The notes beneath the pieces are model-generated. The model worked only from the letters and a program-made list of their open reading frames with translations, was not told the DNA's origin and did not search any database. Positions 8,728 to 17,029 of a DNA stretch of 64,000 bases are shown here, piece after piece. The DNA is taken from positions 47,686-111,685 of the forward strand of contig CAIRXW010000038.1 in the NCBI GenBank assembly GCA_903882665.1. The letters are read 5' to 3'. A program made the translations under genes and the position numbers. This stretch comes from an uncultured Chlorobiaceae bacterium. GTDB lineage: Bacteria; Bacteroidota; Chlorobiia; Chlorobiales; Chlorobiaceae. Numbering within the stretch: position 1 is the stretch's first letter; every line of letters starts with the position of its first letter.

Positions 8728-9036
8728 ATGGGAACCACAACCACAAAAGTTGATCTGGTCAATGTTATTGCCCACAGGACCGGTCTGACAAAAATTGAAA
8801 CGGAATCTGTGGTTAACTCTCTGTTTGAAAGCATCATTGATTCACTGAAAGCCGGAAAGCGAATTGAAATCAGGGGGTTCGGCTCGTTCAACATCCGCCA
8901 CAAAAATCTTCGCCAGGCAAGAAACCCGAGAACGGGGGAGAAAGTGACGGTTGAACCAAAAAATGTACCGTCATTTAAAATCTCGAAAGAGTTCAAGACG
9001 GCGGTTAGTGAAAGCCTTAAATCTGATGGCCAGTAG
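8728..9036 (+). CDS. HU/IHF-family DNA-bending protein
   Basis: 102 aa, the usual length for IHF/HU subunits. The DNA-binding arm region is present: [26 protein letters not shown] with the conserved RNP tip, and the dimerisation helices [18 protein letters not shown] and [15 protein letters not shown] precede it. It bends DNA and organises the nucleoid. Homologs in Chlorobi are usually labelled integration host factor beta; the sequence alone does not separate IHF-beta from HU, so I leave the symbol blank. The recD2 start codon lies inside its last codons (11-base overlap), implying translational coupling. Confidence 0.92.
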   Translation: MGTTTTKVDLVNVIAHRTGLTKIETESVVNSLFESIIDSLKAGKRIEIRGFGSFNIRHKNLRQARNPRTGEKVTVEPKNVPSFKISKEFKTAVSESLKSDGQ

Positions 9037-11260
9037 CTTTTCCTCCTCTCACAAATTTTATAGTGGCGGCCCCCCGCCTGAACGCCTTTCCGGTTCGGTT
9101 GAGCGGGTCACCTTTCACAGTGAAGAGTCGGGGTTCTGCATCTTGCGGACAAAGGTAAAAGGGCGTCGTGATCTCGTTACCGTTGTTGGTTCAGCAGCTT
9201 CCATTGCTCCTGGTGAATATGTCGAGTGCCTTGGAAGCTGGCAGAATGACCGTAACTACGGTCTTCAGTTCAAGACAACACAGTTGACCGTTGTGCCCCC
9301 CAGTACCCTTGAAGGAATCGAGAAATACCTTGGTTCCGGCATGGTCAAGGGGATAGGCCCCCATTTTGCCAAGGCGCTGGTTTACGCTTTCAGGGAAGAG
9401 GTTTTTACCGTGATAGAGGAAGAGCCGCAGCGCATGCTCGAGCTTCCCGGCATCGGCCAGAAACGGATGGAGAAGGTGACCACCGCCTGGGCTGACCAGA
9501 AGGTGATCCGCGAGATCATGGTCTTTCTCCAGTCGAACGGGCTCGGCACAGGTCGAGCGGTCAGGATATTTAAAACATACGGCAACGAGTCGATCATCAA
9601 GGTGAGTGAAAATCCCTATCGCCTCGCCCTCGACATCCACGGCATAGGCTTTACCACCGCCGACACCCTGGCCAGGCAGCTTGGCATTGCGCCCGACTCC
9701 CTTATCCGCGCACAGGCAGGCGTACACCACGTCTTGCAGGAGATTTCTGGCAACGGCCATTGTGCCACCCCGCTGGAGTATCTTGTGGCCGAGGCCGCCA
9801 AATTGCTCGACATTACCCCGGAGATCATCGAAACAGCGATAGGAGCGGAAGTTGCCGCAGAGAACCTTGTCTCTGAAGAGATCAACGGCACTCCGGCACT
9901 CTTTTTGACCCCTCTCTACCGCGCTGAAATTGGTACGGCCACAAGCCTCCAGAGGCTGCTCCGGGGAGAACCGCCTTGGGGAGTGATTGATTCCGAAAAG
10001 GCAATTCCCTGGGTAGAAGGGAAAACGGGGCTCATCCTTTCTGACTCACAGCGGAGAGCCATAAACCTCGCCCTTTCAAGCAAGGCTGTGGTCATTACCG
10101 GCGGCCCCGGTGTGGGAAAAACGACCCTCGTCAACAGCATCCTGCTCATGCTTCAGGCAAAACAGATAGCCGTTACCCTCTGTGCCCCGACAGGACGGGC
10201 GGCCAAACGGCTCTCCGAATCAACCGGCCTTGAAGCCAAAACCATCCACCGCCTGCTGGAATTCGATCCCCAGTCATTCGGCTTCAAACGAAACCGCGAC
10301 AACCCGCTCGAAACCGATCTTATCGTCATTGATGAAGCCTCTATGGTTGATATTGTGCTCATGAACCGCCTTCTCGCTGCGGTGCCTGACAATGCAGCCC
10401 TGATGCTGGTCGGCGATGTAGACCAGCTTCCATCCGTAGGCCCAGGAGCGGTGCTTGGCGACATTATCCGCTCCGGCAGTATACCAACGATCAGTTTGAC
10501 CGAAATATTCCGTCAGGCCGCCTCTTCACGCATCATCATCAACGCACACCGCATCAACCACGGAGAGATGCCCCTTAACCGGGAGGGCCACGGCCTCTCC
10601 GACTTCTACTTTATCCCGGCCACTTCCCCCGAAGAGATCTACCAAAAACTGATCCTGCTTGTCACCGAACGCATACCGAAACGGTTTGGTTTCCACCCGG
10701 TAAGGGACGTTCAGGTACTGACCCCGATGAACAGGGGAGGGCTTGGTGCCCGTTCGCTCAATGTCGAACTGCAACGGGCGCTCAACGAAAAAGCTGAACC
10801 AAAAGTCACCCGGTTCGGCACCACCTTCGCTCCCGGCGACAAGGTGATCCAGACCGTCAATAACTACGACAAAGAGGTCTTTAACGGCGACATCGGTCAT
10901 ATCCTCAAAATTGATATCGAAGAGAGTATTCTGCTGGTCGACTACGATGGCCGGGCGGTAGAATATGAGTTCGGAGAACTCGACGAAGTGTCGCTCGCCT
11001 ACGCAACGAGTATCCATAAAAGCCAGGGGTCAGAATATCCGGCAGTCATCATCCCGCTTGCCATGCAGCACTACACCTTGCTGGAGCGCAACCTCATCTA
11101 CACCGCCGTCACCCGGGGCAAAAAGCTGGTCACCATCATCGGAGAGCCCAAAGCGCTCGCCATGGCCGTCAAAAACCAGAAATCCAACAACAGGGTAACC
11201 AATCTGACCGCACGAATAGCCCCGGAAAAGGGGAGTGCCATGAGCTCAGAAGGCGAATAG
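9026..11260 (+). CDS. recD2: RecD2-type ATP-dependent 5'-3' DNA helicase
   Basis: 744 aa from the ATG at 9026; the ORF track begins at an upstream TTG inside the HU/IHF gene, which I reject because the conserved protein starts close to [19 protein letters not shown]. The N-terminal OB-like domain is followed by helix-hairpin-helix elements ([25 protein letters not shown]) and then the SF1B motor: Walker A GGPGVGKT near residue 359, [37 protein letters not shown], and [12 protein letters not shown]. This is the RecBC-independent RecD2 (ExoV-like) family. It acts in replication fork and mismatch-linked repair in other bacteria. It coexists here with a bona fide recD 7 kb away. Confidence 0.92.
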   Translation: MASSFSSSHKFYSGGPPPERLSGSVERVTFHSEESGFCILRTKVKGRRDLVTVVGSAASIAPGEYVECLGSWQNDRNYGLQFKTTQLTVVPPSTLEGIEKYLGSGMVKGIGPHFAKALVYAFREEVFTVIEEEPQRMLELPGIGQKRMEKVTTAWADQKVIREIMVFLQSNGLGTGRAVRIFKTYGNESIIKVSENPYRLALDIHGIGFTTADTLARQLGIAPDSLIRAQAGVHHVLQEISGNGHCATPLEYLVAEAAKLLDITPEIIETAIGAEVAAENLVSEEINGTPALFLTPLYRAEIGTATSLQRLLRGEPPWGVIDSEKAIPWVEGKTGLILSDSQRRAINLALSSKAVVITGGPGVGKTTLVNSILLMLQAKQIAVTLCAPTGRAAKRLSESTGLEAKTIHRLLEFDPQSFGFKRNRDNPLETDLIVIDEASMVDIVLMNRLLAAVPDNAALMLVGDVDQLPSVGPGAVLGDIIRSGSIPTISLTEIFRQAASSRIIINAHRINHGEMPLNREGHGLSDFYFIPATSPEEIYQKLILLVTERIPKRFGFHPVRDVQVLTPMNRGGLGARSLNVELQRALNEKAEPKVTRFGTTFAPGDKVIQTVNNYDKEVFNGDIGHILKIDIEESILLVDYDGRAVEYEFGELDEVSLAYATSIHKSQGSEYPAVIIPLAMQHYTLLERNLIYTAVTRGKKLVTIIGEPKALAMAVKNQKSNNRVTNLTARIAPEKGSAMSSEGE

Positions 11261-11298
11261 CTTCACGTGAAACATAAAGCTTTATGCCAGTCACCTTT

Positions 11299-11339
11299 TG
11301 TTGCATGTAACACTGTTTTGCATTATGTTACATGTAACA
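11299..11339. promoter_or_regulatory. Twin palindromic operator upstream of the MazEF-like pair
   Basis: Two copies of TGTTRCATGTAACA: TGTTGCATGTAACA (11299-11312) and the perfect palindrome TGTTACATGTAACA (11326-11339). They are 27 bp apart start to start and end 34 bp before the antitoxin ATG. The spacing and location fit the autorepressor operators of type II toxin-antitoxin operons. That the pair's own antitoxin binds here is inference. Confidence 0.75.
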
Positions 11340-11373
11340 ATGCTGGTTTGATGAAAACGATAATGATAAGAGC

Positions 11374-11586
11374 ATGGCTGGAGTTATTGAAAGGGTGAGG
11401 AAGCATAGGGTAAGTTTGCGCAAGGCAGGGATGCGCCCGCTGCAAATATGGGTTCCCGATACCCGGCGTCCGGGGTTCGCCGAGGAGTGCAAGCGGCAAT
11501 CGGCGCTGATAAAAAATGATATGGAAGAGAAGGAACTCCTGCGTTTTCTGGACGAGGCGGCAGACCGTACAGGATGGGATGCATGA
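11374..11586 (+). CDS. MazE-like antitoxin (DUF3018-type)
   Basis: 70 aa: VRKHRVSLRKAGMRPLQIWVPDTRRPGFAEECKRQ is characteristic of the short antitoxins of the DUF3018 family, an N-terminal DNA-binding segment followed by an acidic tail (MEEKELLRFLDEAAD) that would wrap the toxin. It neutralises the toxin encoded immediately downstream and probably represses the operon through the twin palindrome just upstream. Its stop overlaps the toxin start as ATGA, the usual coupled arrangement. Confidence 0.85.
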   Translation: MAGVIERVRKHRVSLRKAGMRPLQIWVPDTRRPGFAEECKRQSALIKNDMEEKELLRFLDEAADRTGWDA

Positions 11587-11906
11587 AAAGAGGTGACCTG
11601 GCTACCATTGCGCTGCAAGGTGAATACGGCAAGCCTCGTCCAGCACTTGTTATTCAGTCCGATTTGTTTTCTGAGCATCCATCAGTGACCATCCTTCCAG
11701 TAACAAGTGAGCTGCGTCAGGCTCCATTATTTCGGATTCAAGTTGAGCCAACCATTGAAAACGGCCTTAAAAAGAGGTCGCAAGTAATGGTAGACAAGGC
11801 TCAAACCATACCGAGTGAAAAAGTTGGTCTCCCTTTCGGGCGTCTGGACGATGCAACAATGGTGACAATTAACCGCGCCCTTGCGGTTTGGCTTGGTTTT
11901 GTGTAG
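11583..11906 (+). CDS. MazF/PemK-family endoribonuclease toxin
   Basis: 107 aa from the ATG at 11583, which overlaps the antitoxin stop; the ATG three codons earlier is less likely. The PemK/MazF core is intact: RGDLATIALQGEYGKPRPALVIQSDLF, then TILPVTSEL, and SQVMVDKAQTIPSEKVG with the conserved Asp/Lys stretch before the closing helix DDATMVTINRALAVWLGF. Members cleave mRNA in a sequence-specific way and slow growth when the antitoxin is lost. This is the only toxin-antitoxin pair of the island that looks whole in every part. Confidence 0.88.
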   Translation: MKRGDLATIALQGEYGKPRPALVIQSDLFSEHPSVTILPVTSELRQAPLFRIQVEPTIENGLKKRSQVMVDKAQTIPSEKVGLPFGRLDDATMVTINRALAVWLGFV

Positions 11907-12576
11907 GCAGGCTCCTGTCTTTGTGCCATTCGCAGAATAAAAGTATAACGTGGCAATCTTGAAAACAGGCTATTGGTCATGGAAATTACATTTCTGGCAA
12001 TCACAATGGCGCTGTTTTGAATTTTTTTCTCTCATCATCGATAAAGATTACGCACGAACAGGGACGTCTGACAGAGAGCAAAGGGCGTTGCCAGAAAAAC
12101 TGACAACCATGCAGAGTCCTCTGCATGCTCTTTGATTGAGGTACCAAAATCTTGCGGATGCTCAGTTTCAAATTAGAACCCAATCACCAAGCCCTCAAGC
12201 CAAAATCCGGAATTGGAAGCAACGCGCGGCACCAACTCGAAGGGAAAAAGCCGGGGAACATGCCGATGTTTTGAATCTTTCCCTCTCATCCCCGTGAGAG
12301 ATGACGTACGAACAGGGGGGGCTGCCAACTCTTCTTCTCTCCCGGCATGGACGCCAGCAAATAGAAATATTTTTTTGTATCGGACGGCCGTTGTCTCAGG
12401 TCACCTGCTCTTATTAAGCCGTGAAGCTGAAAAGGATTGATGCAAAACCATCTTCAGACAGAGCAATTTGGCAGTACCGTAACACCCTGATTTTTGAAGT
12501 ATTACAGCATTATGATTAACATGGCAGAGATGGTGCAAAAAAAGAACATCATCATGTTCAGCAAAAGGGAATTCCT
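11907..12576. other. 670-bp non-coding stretch with diverged repeats
   Basis: No credible gene. It holds an imperfect ~52-bp direct repeat (annotated separately) and a tight hairpin, CATGCAGAG-TC-CTCTGCATG at 12108-12127. Short ORFs at 11950-12135 and 12213-12440 look random. The stretch may be eroded remains of earlier inserts. Confidence 0.5.
12013..12318 (+). repeat. Imperfect 52-bp direct repeat (12013-12064 and 12267-12318)
   Basis: Both copies begin tgttttgaat, contain ctctcatc near the middle and end acgaacaggg; about four fifths of the positions agree without gaps. The intervening 200 bp show no clear similarity. The origin is unknown; it could be a decayed mobile or regulatory element. 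Confidence 0.6.
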
Positions 12577-14004
12577 GTGACAACAGCAAAAGAGCTTCCA
12601 GTCGGCATGTACGATCTGCTCCATACCACGCAACTGCATAAGCGAATTGAAAAAGCGGGTCTGCTTGAGCGTGCTGTTTGGTCAGACTTTGCCGCAGAAG
12701 AGTTTCATCATCACCTCGCCATCCCGCTGGCACACGAAATTGCCGCCTTTATCAGTGAAGCGATTACCGGTAAAAGGGGAGAGGCTTTGACGCAAGCGCT
12801 AAAGTTGGCATTTCAAACACCGGAACACCTCTCTTCAATTATCGAGGCGCTTCGCCCGCTCTCAGCAGAGACCCTTCAGCAGATCAAACCGCCACCGCCT
12901 TTTTCGGCACCAACGCTTCGCCCCGATACACCACTCTCGGTATCAGCCCTGCTTACCGGCTCATCACGAACTCCCTCCCTGCTCACACAGCTCATAAAAG
13001 AACTGGCGAGCTGTGACCGTGCCGACTGGCTTGTCTCGTTTATCAAATTTGCGGGAATCCTGCCCCTGCTTCCCGCCCTGCCTGAGTTCACGCAGAAAGC
13101 CGCACCTGATGGCGGGCCACGCCTGCGCATTGCGACCACATCATACATGGGCACAACAGACCTGAAGGCCATCAAGAACTTGCTTGAACTGCCCAATACT
13201 GAAGTACGGATTTCCTCCGATACCCGGCGCACTCGCCTGCATGCCAAGGCTTATTTATTCCATCGGGCTTCAGGTTTTGGCTCGGCCTATATCGGATCGG
13301 CCAACGTTTCCAAGGCAACGCTTGATGAAGGGCTGGAATGGACGGCAAAAATCAGCCAATATGAGACCGATCATTTGTGGCAGCACGCCAAAGCCACCTT
13401 TTAATCACACTGAGAGGATACAGCAGAATTCACGCCGTGCCGAACAGAGGATTTACCAACCCTTGAGCAAGCTCTGTTGCAGGAGCGCACTTAAGCAAGC
13501 ACGGACGACACCATCTCCTTTTTCGATTTGCGCCCTTACGGCTATCAGCAGGTTATCCTTGAAGATATTGCCGCTGAAAGGGGAGCCGGAAAACAGAAAC
13601 ATCTCGTGATAGCCGCAACAGGTAACGGAAAAACCATGATTGCCGCATTCGACTACAGCCGTTTTTGCAAGGATAACACCGGACGAACAAGGCTGTTGTA
13701 CATTGCCCATCGGGAAGAGATCCTCAAACAAGCCCGGGGAGCATTCCGTCAGGTACTGCGGAATGGAAGCTTCGGCGACCTTGTTGCTGGGAGCTCACAA
13801 CCAACGCAAACCAATAACCTCTTCTGCACCGTACAAAGCTGGAACAGCCGTGGGTATGACCAGTTTCCGGCAACGCATTTTGACTATATCGTGCTTGATG
13901 AAGCCCATCATGCCAGCGCCGCCTCATACCAGAAGCTGATCGGTCATATCCGCCCTTACTCGTTGCTTGGCCTCACCGCCACCCCTGAATGGAAACTTTG
14001 GTAA
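12577..14004 (+). pseudogene. Broken PLD-nuclease/DEAH helicase (DUF3427-type), truncated at the 3' end
   Basis: The 5' part (275 codons, GTG start with GGGA upstream) carries a phospholipase-D-type nuclease motif, HAKAYLFHR...GSAYIGSANVS. The reading frame then breaks: near 13396-13412 a frameshift gives TAA and TGA, after which frame 1 resumes as AEFTPCRTEDLPTLEQALLQER, meets an in-frame TAA at 13492, and continues into FFDLRPYGYQQ and a superfamily 2 helicase: ATGNGKT (Walker A), VLDEAHHA (DEAH box), LLGLTATPE (motif III). Just after motif III it ends abruptly, fused to unrelated toxin sequence. The whole helicase C-terminal lobe is gone. Relatives are defence- or repair-linked restriction-like helicases. 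Clearly inactive. Confidence 0.85.
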
Positions 14005-14188
14005 TTGCGCCCCTGTCGGTGAAGAGGTTTCAGAAATGAAGATTGATGTTGGCCCAGGTTATCGAGTGTACTACACCAGAATAGGGGATACGACTTACTT
14101 TCTTTTGGCGGGCGGAGATAAGTCGACGCAATCAAAAGATATTATCCGAGCAAAAAGACTTTCTAAAGAACTTAAGGAGAATAATTAA
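13989..14188 (+). pseudogene. RelE/HigB-type toxin, N-terminus missing
   Basis: The C-terminal two thirds of a RelE/ParE-superfamily toxin of the phage Gp49-like/HigB group: NFGNCAPVGEEVSEMKIDVGPGYRVYY, then LLAGGDKSTQSKDIIRAKRL. A complete protein would have about 30 more residues before the GNFG motif. Upstream sequence is instead the out-of-frame helicase fragment, so a deletion joined the two genes within about 13985-13994. The 73-codon ORF in the track starts inside helicase DNA. The stop overlaps the next gene's ATG as TAATG, preserving the original toxin-antitoxin coupling. Confidence 0.82.
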
Positions 14189-14478
14189 TGAAAACTACAT
14201 GAGTCCCATTTGATATAGCTGATTATCTCGACAACGAAGAAGTTATCGAGGGTTATCTTTCTGCTGCGGCGGAATCCGAGAATCCTGATGTATTTATTTC
14301 CGCTATAGGAGACGTTGCAAAGGCTCGTGAAATGACTAAAATATTAAAAGAAAAGTGGTTAGGCCGCGAAAGCCTCTATAAGGCGTTAAGATTAGGATCG
14401 CACCCACGGTTTGAAACGATCAAAACCGTTCTTCACGCACTCGGAGTTAAGATTGTGGTGAAGTCGAACCAAGTTTAA
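14188..14478 (+). pseudogene. HigA-like/XRE 'addiction module antidote' gene with an early stop codon
   Basis: Missing from the ORF track because codon 5 is TGA (14200-14202): ATG AAA ACT ACA TGA GTC. After that the frame stays open to TAA at 14476-14478 and encodes a recognisable antidote: FDIADYLDNEEVIEGYLSAA, then DVFISAIGDVAKAREMTKILKE, and GRESLYKALR...FETIKTVLHALGVKI, the helix-turn-helix core of the family. A single CGA-to-TGA change would explain the stop (relatives commonly have Arg or similar after MKTT). It is the natural partner of the truncated toxin just upstream, so both halves of the module are dead. Confidence 0.82.
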
Positions 14479-14612
14479 ATTATCGTTTTGCTATTCGCCG
14501 TCGTTTTGTTGCTGGTCTTAATAATTTTAACAAAAAATTCAGAGTCGTGGCGGACTCATGGGTACTCTATGATGGCACATATACTCCTCCAAAACTCATT
14601 GAATGGAGCTGA
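14479..14612 (+). pseudogene. C-terminal fragment of a zeta-toxin-like P-loop protein
   Basis: In frame 3 the DNA reads YRFAIRRRFVAGLNNFNKKF and then VVADSWVLYDGTYTPPKLIEWS before TGA at 14610. This matches the end of the 'predicted ABC-type ATPase / zeta toxin' family (RRRF..GL.NF..LYR.LAD.W.LYDN). The P-loop and the rest of the protein are absent, replaced by the antidote gene, so it is a leftover of about 43 codons. It lies directly before a small gene that may have been its partner. Confidence 0.65.
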
Positions 14613-14616
14613 CATT

Positions 14617-14832
14617 ATGACAGTAAAAGATATTCGACTTTCCCCCGACTCTGACATGGCAGGCTCCTATGCAGCAATGCAACGAGCAGGAAGAGCTGCC
14701 GAGGAACTCGCCATTCGTACCAATACCGAGATTATCACCATGATTGACGGGAAGGTCGTGCGCCTCACGGCTGAAGAGATCATCAAAAGACGTCAAGCTG
14801 AAAACAGCTCTCCCGGAACGGAGTCGGAGTAA
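14617..14832 (+). CDS. Small conserved-looking protein downstream of the zeta-like fragment
   Basis: 71 aa from the ATG at 14617; the 114-codon ORF in the track runs out of frame through the zeta-like fragment. Sequence: VKDIRLSPDSDMAGSYAAMQRAGRAA, then ELAIRTNTEIITMIDGKVVRLTAEEI. The amphipathic helix followed by a short beta hairpin resembles small proteins encoded next to zeta-like P-loop genes, so it may be the surviving partner of that lost toxin. Codon use looks natural. Function unproven. Confidence 0.6.
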   Translation: MTVKDIRLSPDSDMAGSYAAMQRAGRAAEELAIRTNTEIITMIDGKVVRLTAEEIIKRRQAENSSPGTESE

Positions 14833-14972
14833 TCGGTGACTCACGAGGGGCTGTCCAGGAACTCTTTATCCGTGACCACAAACACCACTCCACGGTTTAA
14901 CCTCTCGTGCCTTTTATGCCTTTTGCAAAAAGTTGCATCCATACCTGTCTGCAGTGTCATTAATAATGAATT

Positions 14973-15472
14973 TCACTTACCCCTTTCGTTGAAACTCCAT
15001 GATATCCGGCGCTCTTTCCCATCGAGAGTGCAGTCGAAGTGCTGAAGGAGTTCGGTGCCGATAACGGCTTTGGTGTTGGTCCTGTTCAGGGTCATATCGA
15101 CGGGCGGTTCCCAGTTCGCCGGAGAGTGTGCCGAACTCCATAGTAAAAGCCCTGCCTCCAAGAGCGGTTTCTATTGTGTAGGTCGGGGAGGTGAAGTGGC
15201 CGTTAAAGGGGTGAAAGTCGGCTTTTTGGCCTGTTTGCGCCATGCCGGCAACGAGCGCCGGGGAGAATGTCGATGGGAATTCCGGCCAGATCGCTGAGTT
15301 GCCTGGTTGTGAAACCCATGAATTGAGCCGGGGTGGTGTGGCGCTCACCCCCAAAGCTGAAGGGGTGGGAGGAGATGCTTGCTGGCGATCCGGTATCGAT
15401 AAGGGCCATCTGATCTCCAAGCGGGAGCGTGATGTGCCCCTTATTCTGGAGAAAATGGAGTGTTACTGCCAT
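14973..15472 (-). pseudogene. Retropepsin-like aspartyl protease gene with two frameshifts
   Basis: Read from 15472: MAVTLHFLQNKGHITLPLGDQMALIDTGSPASISS carries the DTGSP active-site motif of clan AA aspartic proteases. The frame then shifts after GIPIDILPG to continue as ALVAGMAQTGQKADF...TYTIETALGGRAFTMEFGT, and shifts again to VDMTLNRTNTKAVIGTELLQHFDC...RRISWSFNERGK, ending in TGA at 14973. Each of the three track ORFs (15203-15472, 14977-15420, 14973-15161) holds one piece. An intact gene would give about 165 residues. It is unlikely to make a working enzyme unless the shifts are sequencing errors. Confidence 0.75.
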
Positions 15473-16042
15473 GGCTCTTTTTTTGAGTAGTTATGTCAGT
15501 CTGAATAGGGGAGTGAACTGATCGTTGTTTCAGGTCGCTTTCTGCTGGTGCTTCTTATCATGGAAGTGTGTGCAGCCTCTGACTGTATGTATCATGATAC
15601 AATACTTTTACAATATGGAAGATTATTTTTTCCTTTTTTTGAGTCGGCTTCACACTATCGGCACTGTTTTCAGAGGATTAAAGCATTGGTTTTCAAAGTG
15701 AAGATTTTTAAAGCCGATACTATCTATATTGCTGTGTTGTGAGAAATATATCTTGTATTGTGAATGTATTTACGTAAATACATATTGAATAAAAAATATA
15801 AATACTTTTTTATAGTCAAATAGTTTCAATAAAAATAGTTATGGTAATGGACTTTCAGGCGAAGCAAGTGATATTTGTGGCTGAGCTCGATTTAATTAGG
15901 GCTTGAACGTTTTAGTGTCAGTAAGAAATGATGGTAGTTGAAGGGTAGTCGACGATTGCTGCTTTAAGCAACGGCAAGAATTTTGTAACCGGTTTTATAA
16001 CTCGACAAGCCACATGGTTGTTCTGTGGCTCGTCAGGGAATG
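15473..16042. other. AT-rich intergenic stretch
   Basis: 570 bp without a credible gene; the 64-codon ORF at 15548 looks random. It contains two sequences that recur 1-2 kb to the right (15777-15815 and 15926-15951, annotated as repeats) and the terminator of the mqsA-like gene. Confidence 0.5.
16004..16034 (-). terminator. Hairpin downstream of the mqsA-like gene
   Basis: GACAAGCCACA (16004-16014) pairs with TGTGGCTCGTC (16024-16034), 11 bp with one mismatch, 9-nt loop, nine bases beyond the mqsA stop. There is no strong T run, so termination strength is uncertain. Confidence 0.55.
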
Positions 16043-16438
16043 TCAAACCTCACCCATTTCTCTCAATAAATCAGGATGACGATCCACAAGTTTGAGAAGT
16101 TTTACGAGTGGTGCAGGAGGACGTGTTTCGCCTCGTTCATATCTTGAAAAGGCTACTTTTCCAACGCCAAACATTTTTGACAGTTCAGTCTGAGTCAGAT
16201 GAAGTTTTTTTCGGATACGTCGAATATCAGCCCCGACATCACCCTTTACAGTTCGCAAAAGTCCAGCCTGAGCCTCGGTATAACGTCTGTAACTCTCCGC
16301 GTCCCAAACACCTTCGCCGCAGGAAGCGCAAAACTTTACACGCATGGCATGCAAGGTTAAGGATTGACCGCCATAAGAGAGTGTTTCATCAAGAACTTTG
16401 TCACTCATATCAGGAGAGCCACATGCTGGACAATTCAT
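16043..16438 (-). CDS. MqsA-like antitoxin (zinc-binding N-terminus plus XRE-type HTH)
   Basis: 131 aa, the length of E. coli MqsA. The N-terminal half has two Cys pairs for zinc, CPAC and CASC, around a beta-rich toxin-binding fold. The C-terminal half is an XRE helix-turn-helix: IRRIRKKLHLTQTELSKMFGVGKVAFSRYERGETRPPAPLVKLLKL, closely following MqsA (LTQKEASEIFGG..AFSRYEKG). It should neutralise the MqsR-like product encoded 12 bp upstream and repress the operon. As in E. coli the toxin gene comes first. It appears intact. Confidence 0.88.
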   Translation of the reverse strand: MNCPACGSPDMSDKVLDETLSYGGQSLTLHAMRVKFCASCGEGVWDAESYRRYTEAQAGLLRTVKGDVGADIRRIRKKLHLTQTELSKMFGVGKVAFSRYERGETRPPAPLVKLLKLVDRHPDLLREMGEV

Positions 16439-16450
16439 AAGAGGTATACC

Positions 16451-16834
16451 TTATTTTGCTTTAAACTGAATAATCGGAGGTCGATTATCTGAAAACCCTG
16501 CAATCTTGATGTAGACAACCACTCCTTCCAAAGTTTCACCATGGTAGACATCCTGACATACGTGGTAATCTGTATGGGTAGTTATTGATTTATAAAAATC
16601 AGTTCTTGAAAGAGAAAGAACAACCTGTCGCATTTCCAACTCTGTCAATCCTAAAGATAGTCCACCGATCAATGCTAACCTTGTAAACACACGAGTGTAT
16701 GTATTCGCCACAGTATCACCAGCAAGGATAAGAAGGGAATCTTTGTCGCTCTCAAGTTCAGGAATAACGTAGTTACGGCCGTATTCGCCAAAATAGAACT
16801 CGTTGTGGATGTCAGAGAGCACTCTTATCAGCAT
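16451..16834 (-). CDS. Chimera: calcineurin-like phosphoesterase N-terminus joined to MqsR-type toxin
   Basis: 127 aa. Residues 1-41 are the start of a calcineurin-like metallophosphoesterase: MLIRVLSDIHNEF (first DxH metal motif) through LLILAGD (second Asp motif). From about residue 43 the sequence is MqsR: FTRLALIGGLSLGLTELEMRQVVLSL, then DFYKSITTHTDYHVCQDVYHG, VVYIKIAGF and IIQFKAK. The four positions important in E. coli MqsR (Lys56, Gln68, Tyr81, Lys96) are all kept, but roughly the first 20 residues of a normal MqsR are missing. The frame is open throughout, so an in-frame deletion or recombination fused two genes. The phosphoesterase part is too short to be an enzyme. Whether the toxin is active is unknown. 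Confidence 0.8.
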   Translation of the reverse strand: MLIRVLSDIHNEFYFGEYGRNYVIPELESDKDSLLILAGDTVANTYTRVFTRLALIGGLSLGLTELEMRQVVLSLSRTDFYKSITTHTDYHVCQDVYHGETLEGVVVYIKIAGFSDNRPPIIQFKAK

Positions 16835-17029
16835 AAGCTCTTCTCTATTTATCGGTTAAGAAGTATTTTTCCGCAAAAAAAACGATTGCGGTATTCCGCC
16901 AGCGTCATCTTTTCTTGCAATATATGCAGGGCAATAGGACAATGGCAGTCTCAGACGGCAGAATTGTGGCTTCGTCCGGAAAAATGATGATAGTTGAAGG
17001 TGAGTCGCGGAGAGGGAATAATCCTCTGG

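Larger units (their letters stand above)
15926..17007 (+). repeat. 26-bp imperfect direct repeat R2 (15926-15951 and 16982-17007)
   Basis: AAATGATGgTAGTTGAAGG and AAATGATGaTAGTTGAAGG, both followed by a two-base difference and AGTCG; 23 of 26 positions agree. The copies bracket the mqsA-mqsR-like pair in direct orientation, one behind mqsA and the other behind DUF2442. Confidence 0.65.

Noticed and set aside
8951-9025. Longer recD2 start (TTG at 8951)
   Set aside because: The first 25 codons are the HU/IHF gene in another frame; the ATG at 9026 is the natural start.
14841-14942. Short minus ORF ending RGVVFVVTDKEFLDSPS
   Set aside because: Reads like coding sequence but is only 33 codons, has no family and lies between decayed genes; possibly part of a lost gene, not supportable as a feature.
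16442-16451. AGGTATACCT palindrome between mqsR and mqsA as an operator
   Set aside because: It overlaps the toxin stop codon and is oriented opposite to the ACCT...AGGT type sites of MqsA; too short to support.
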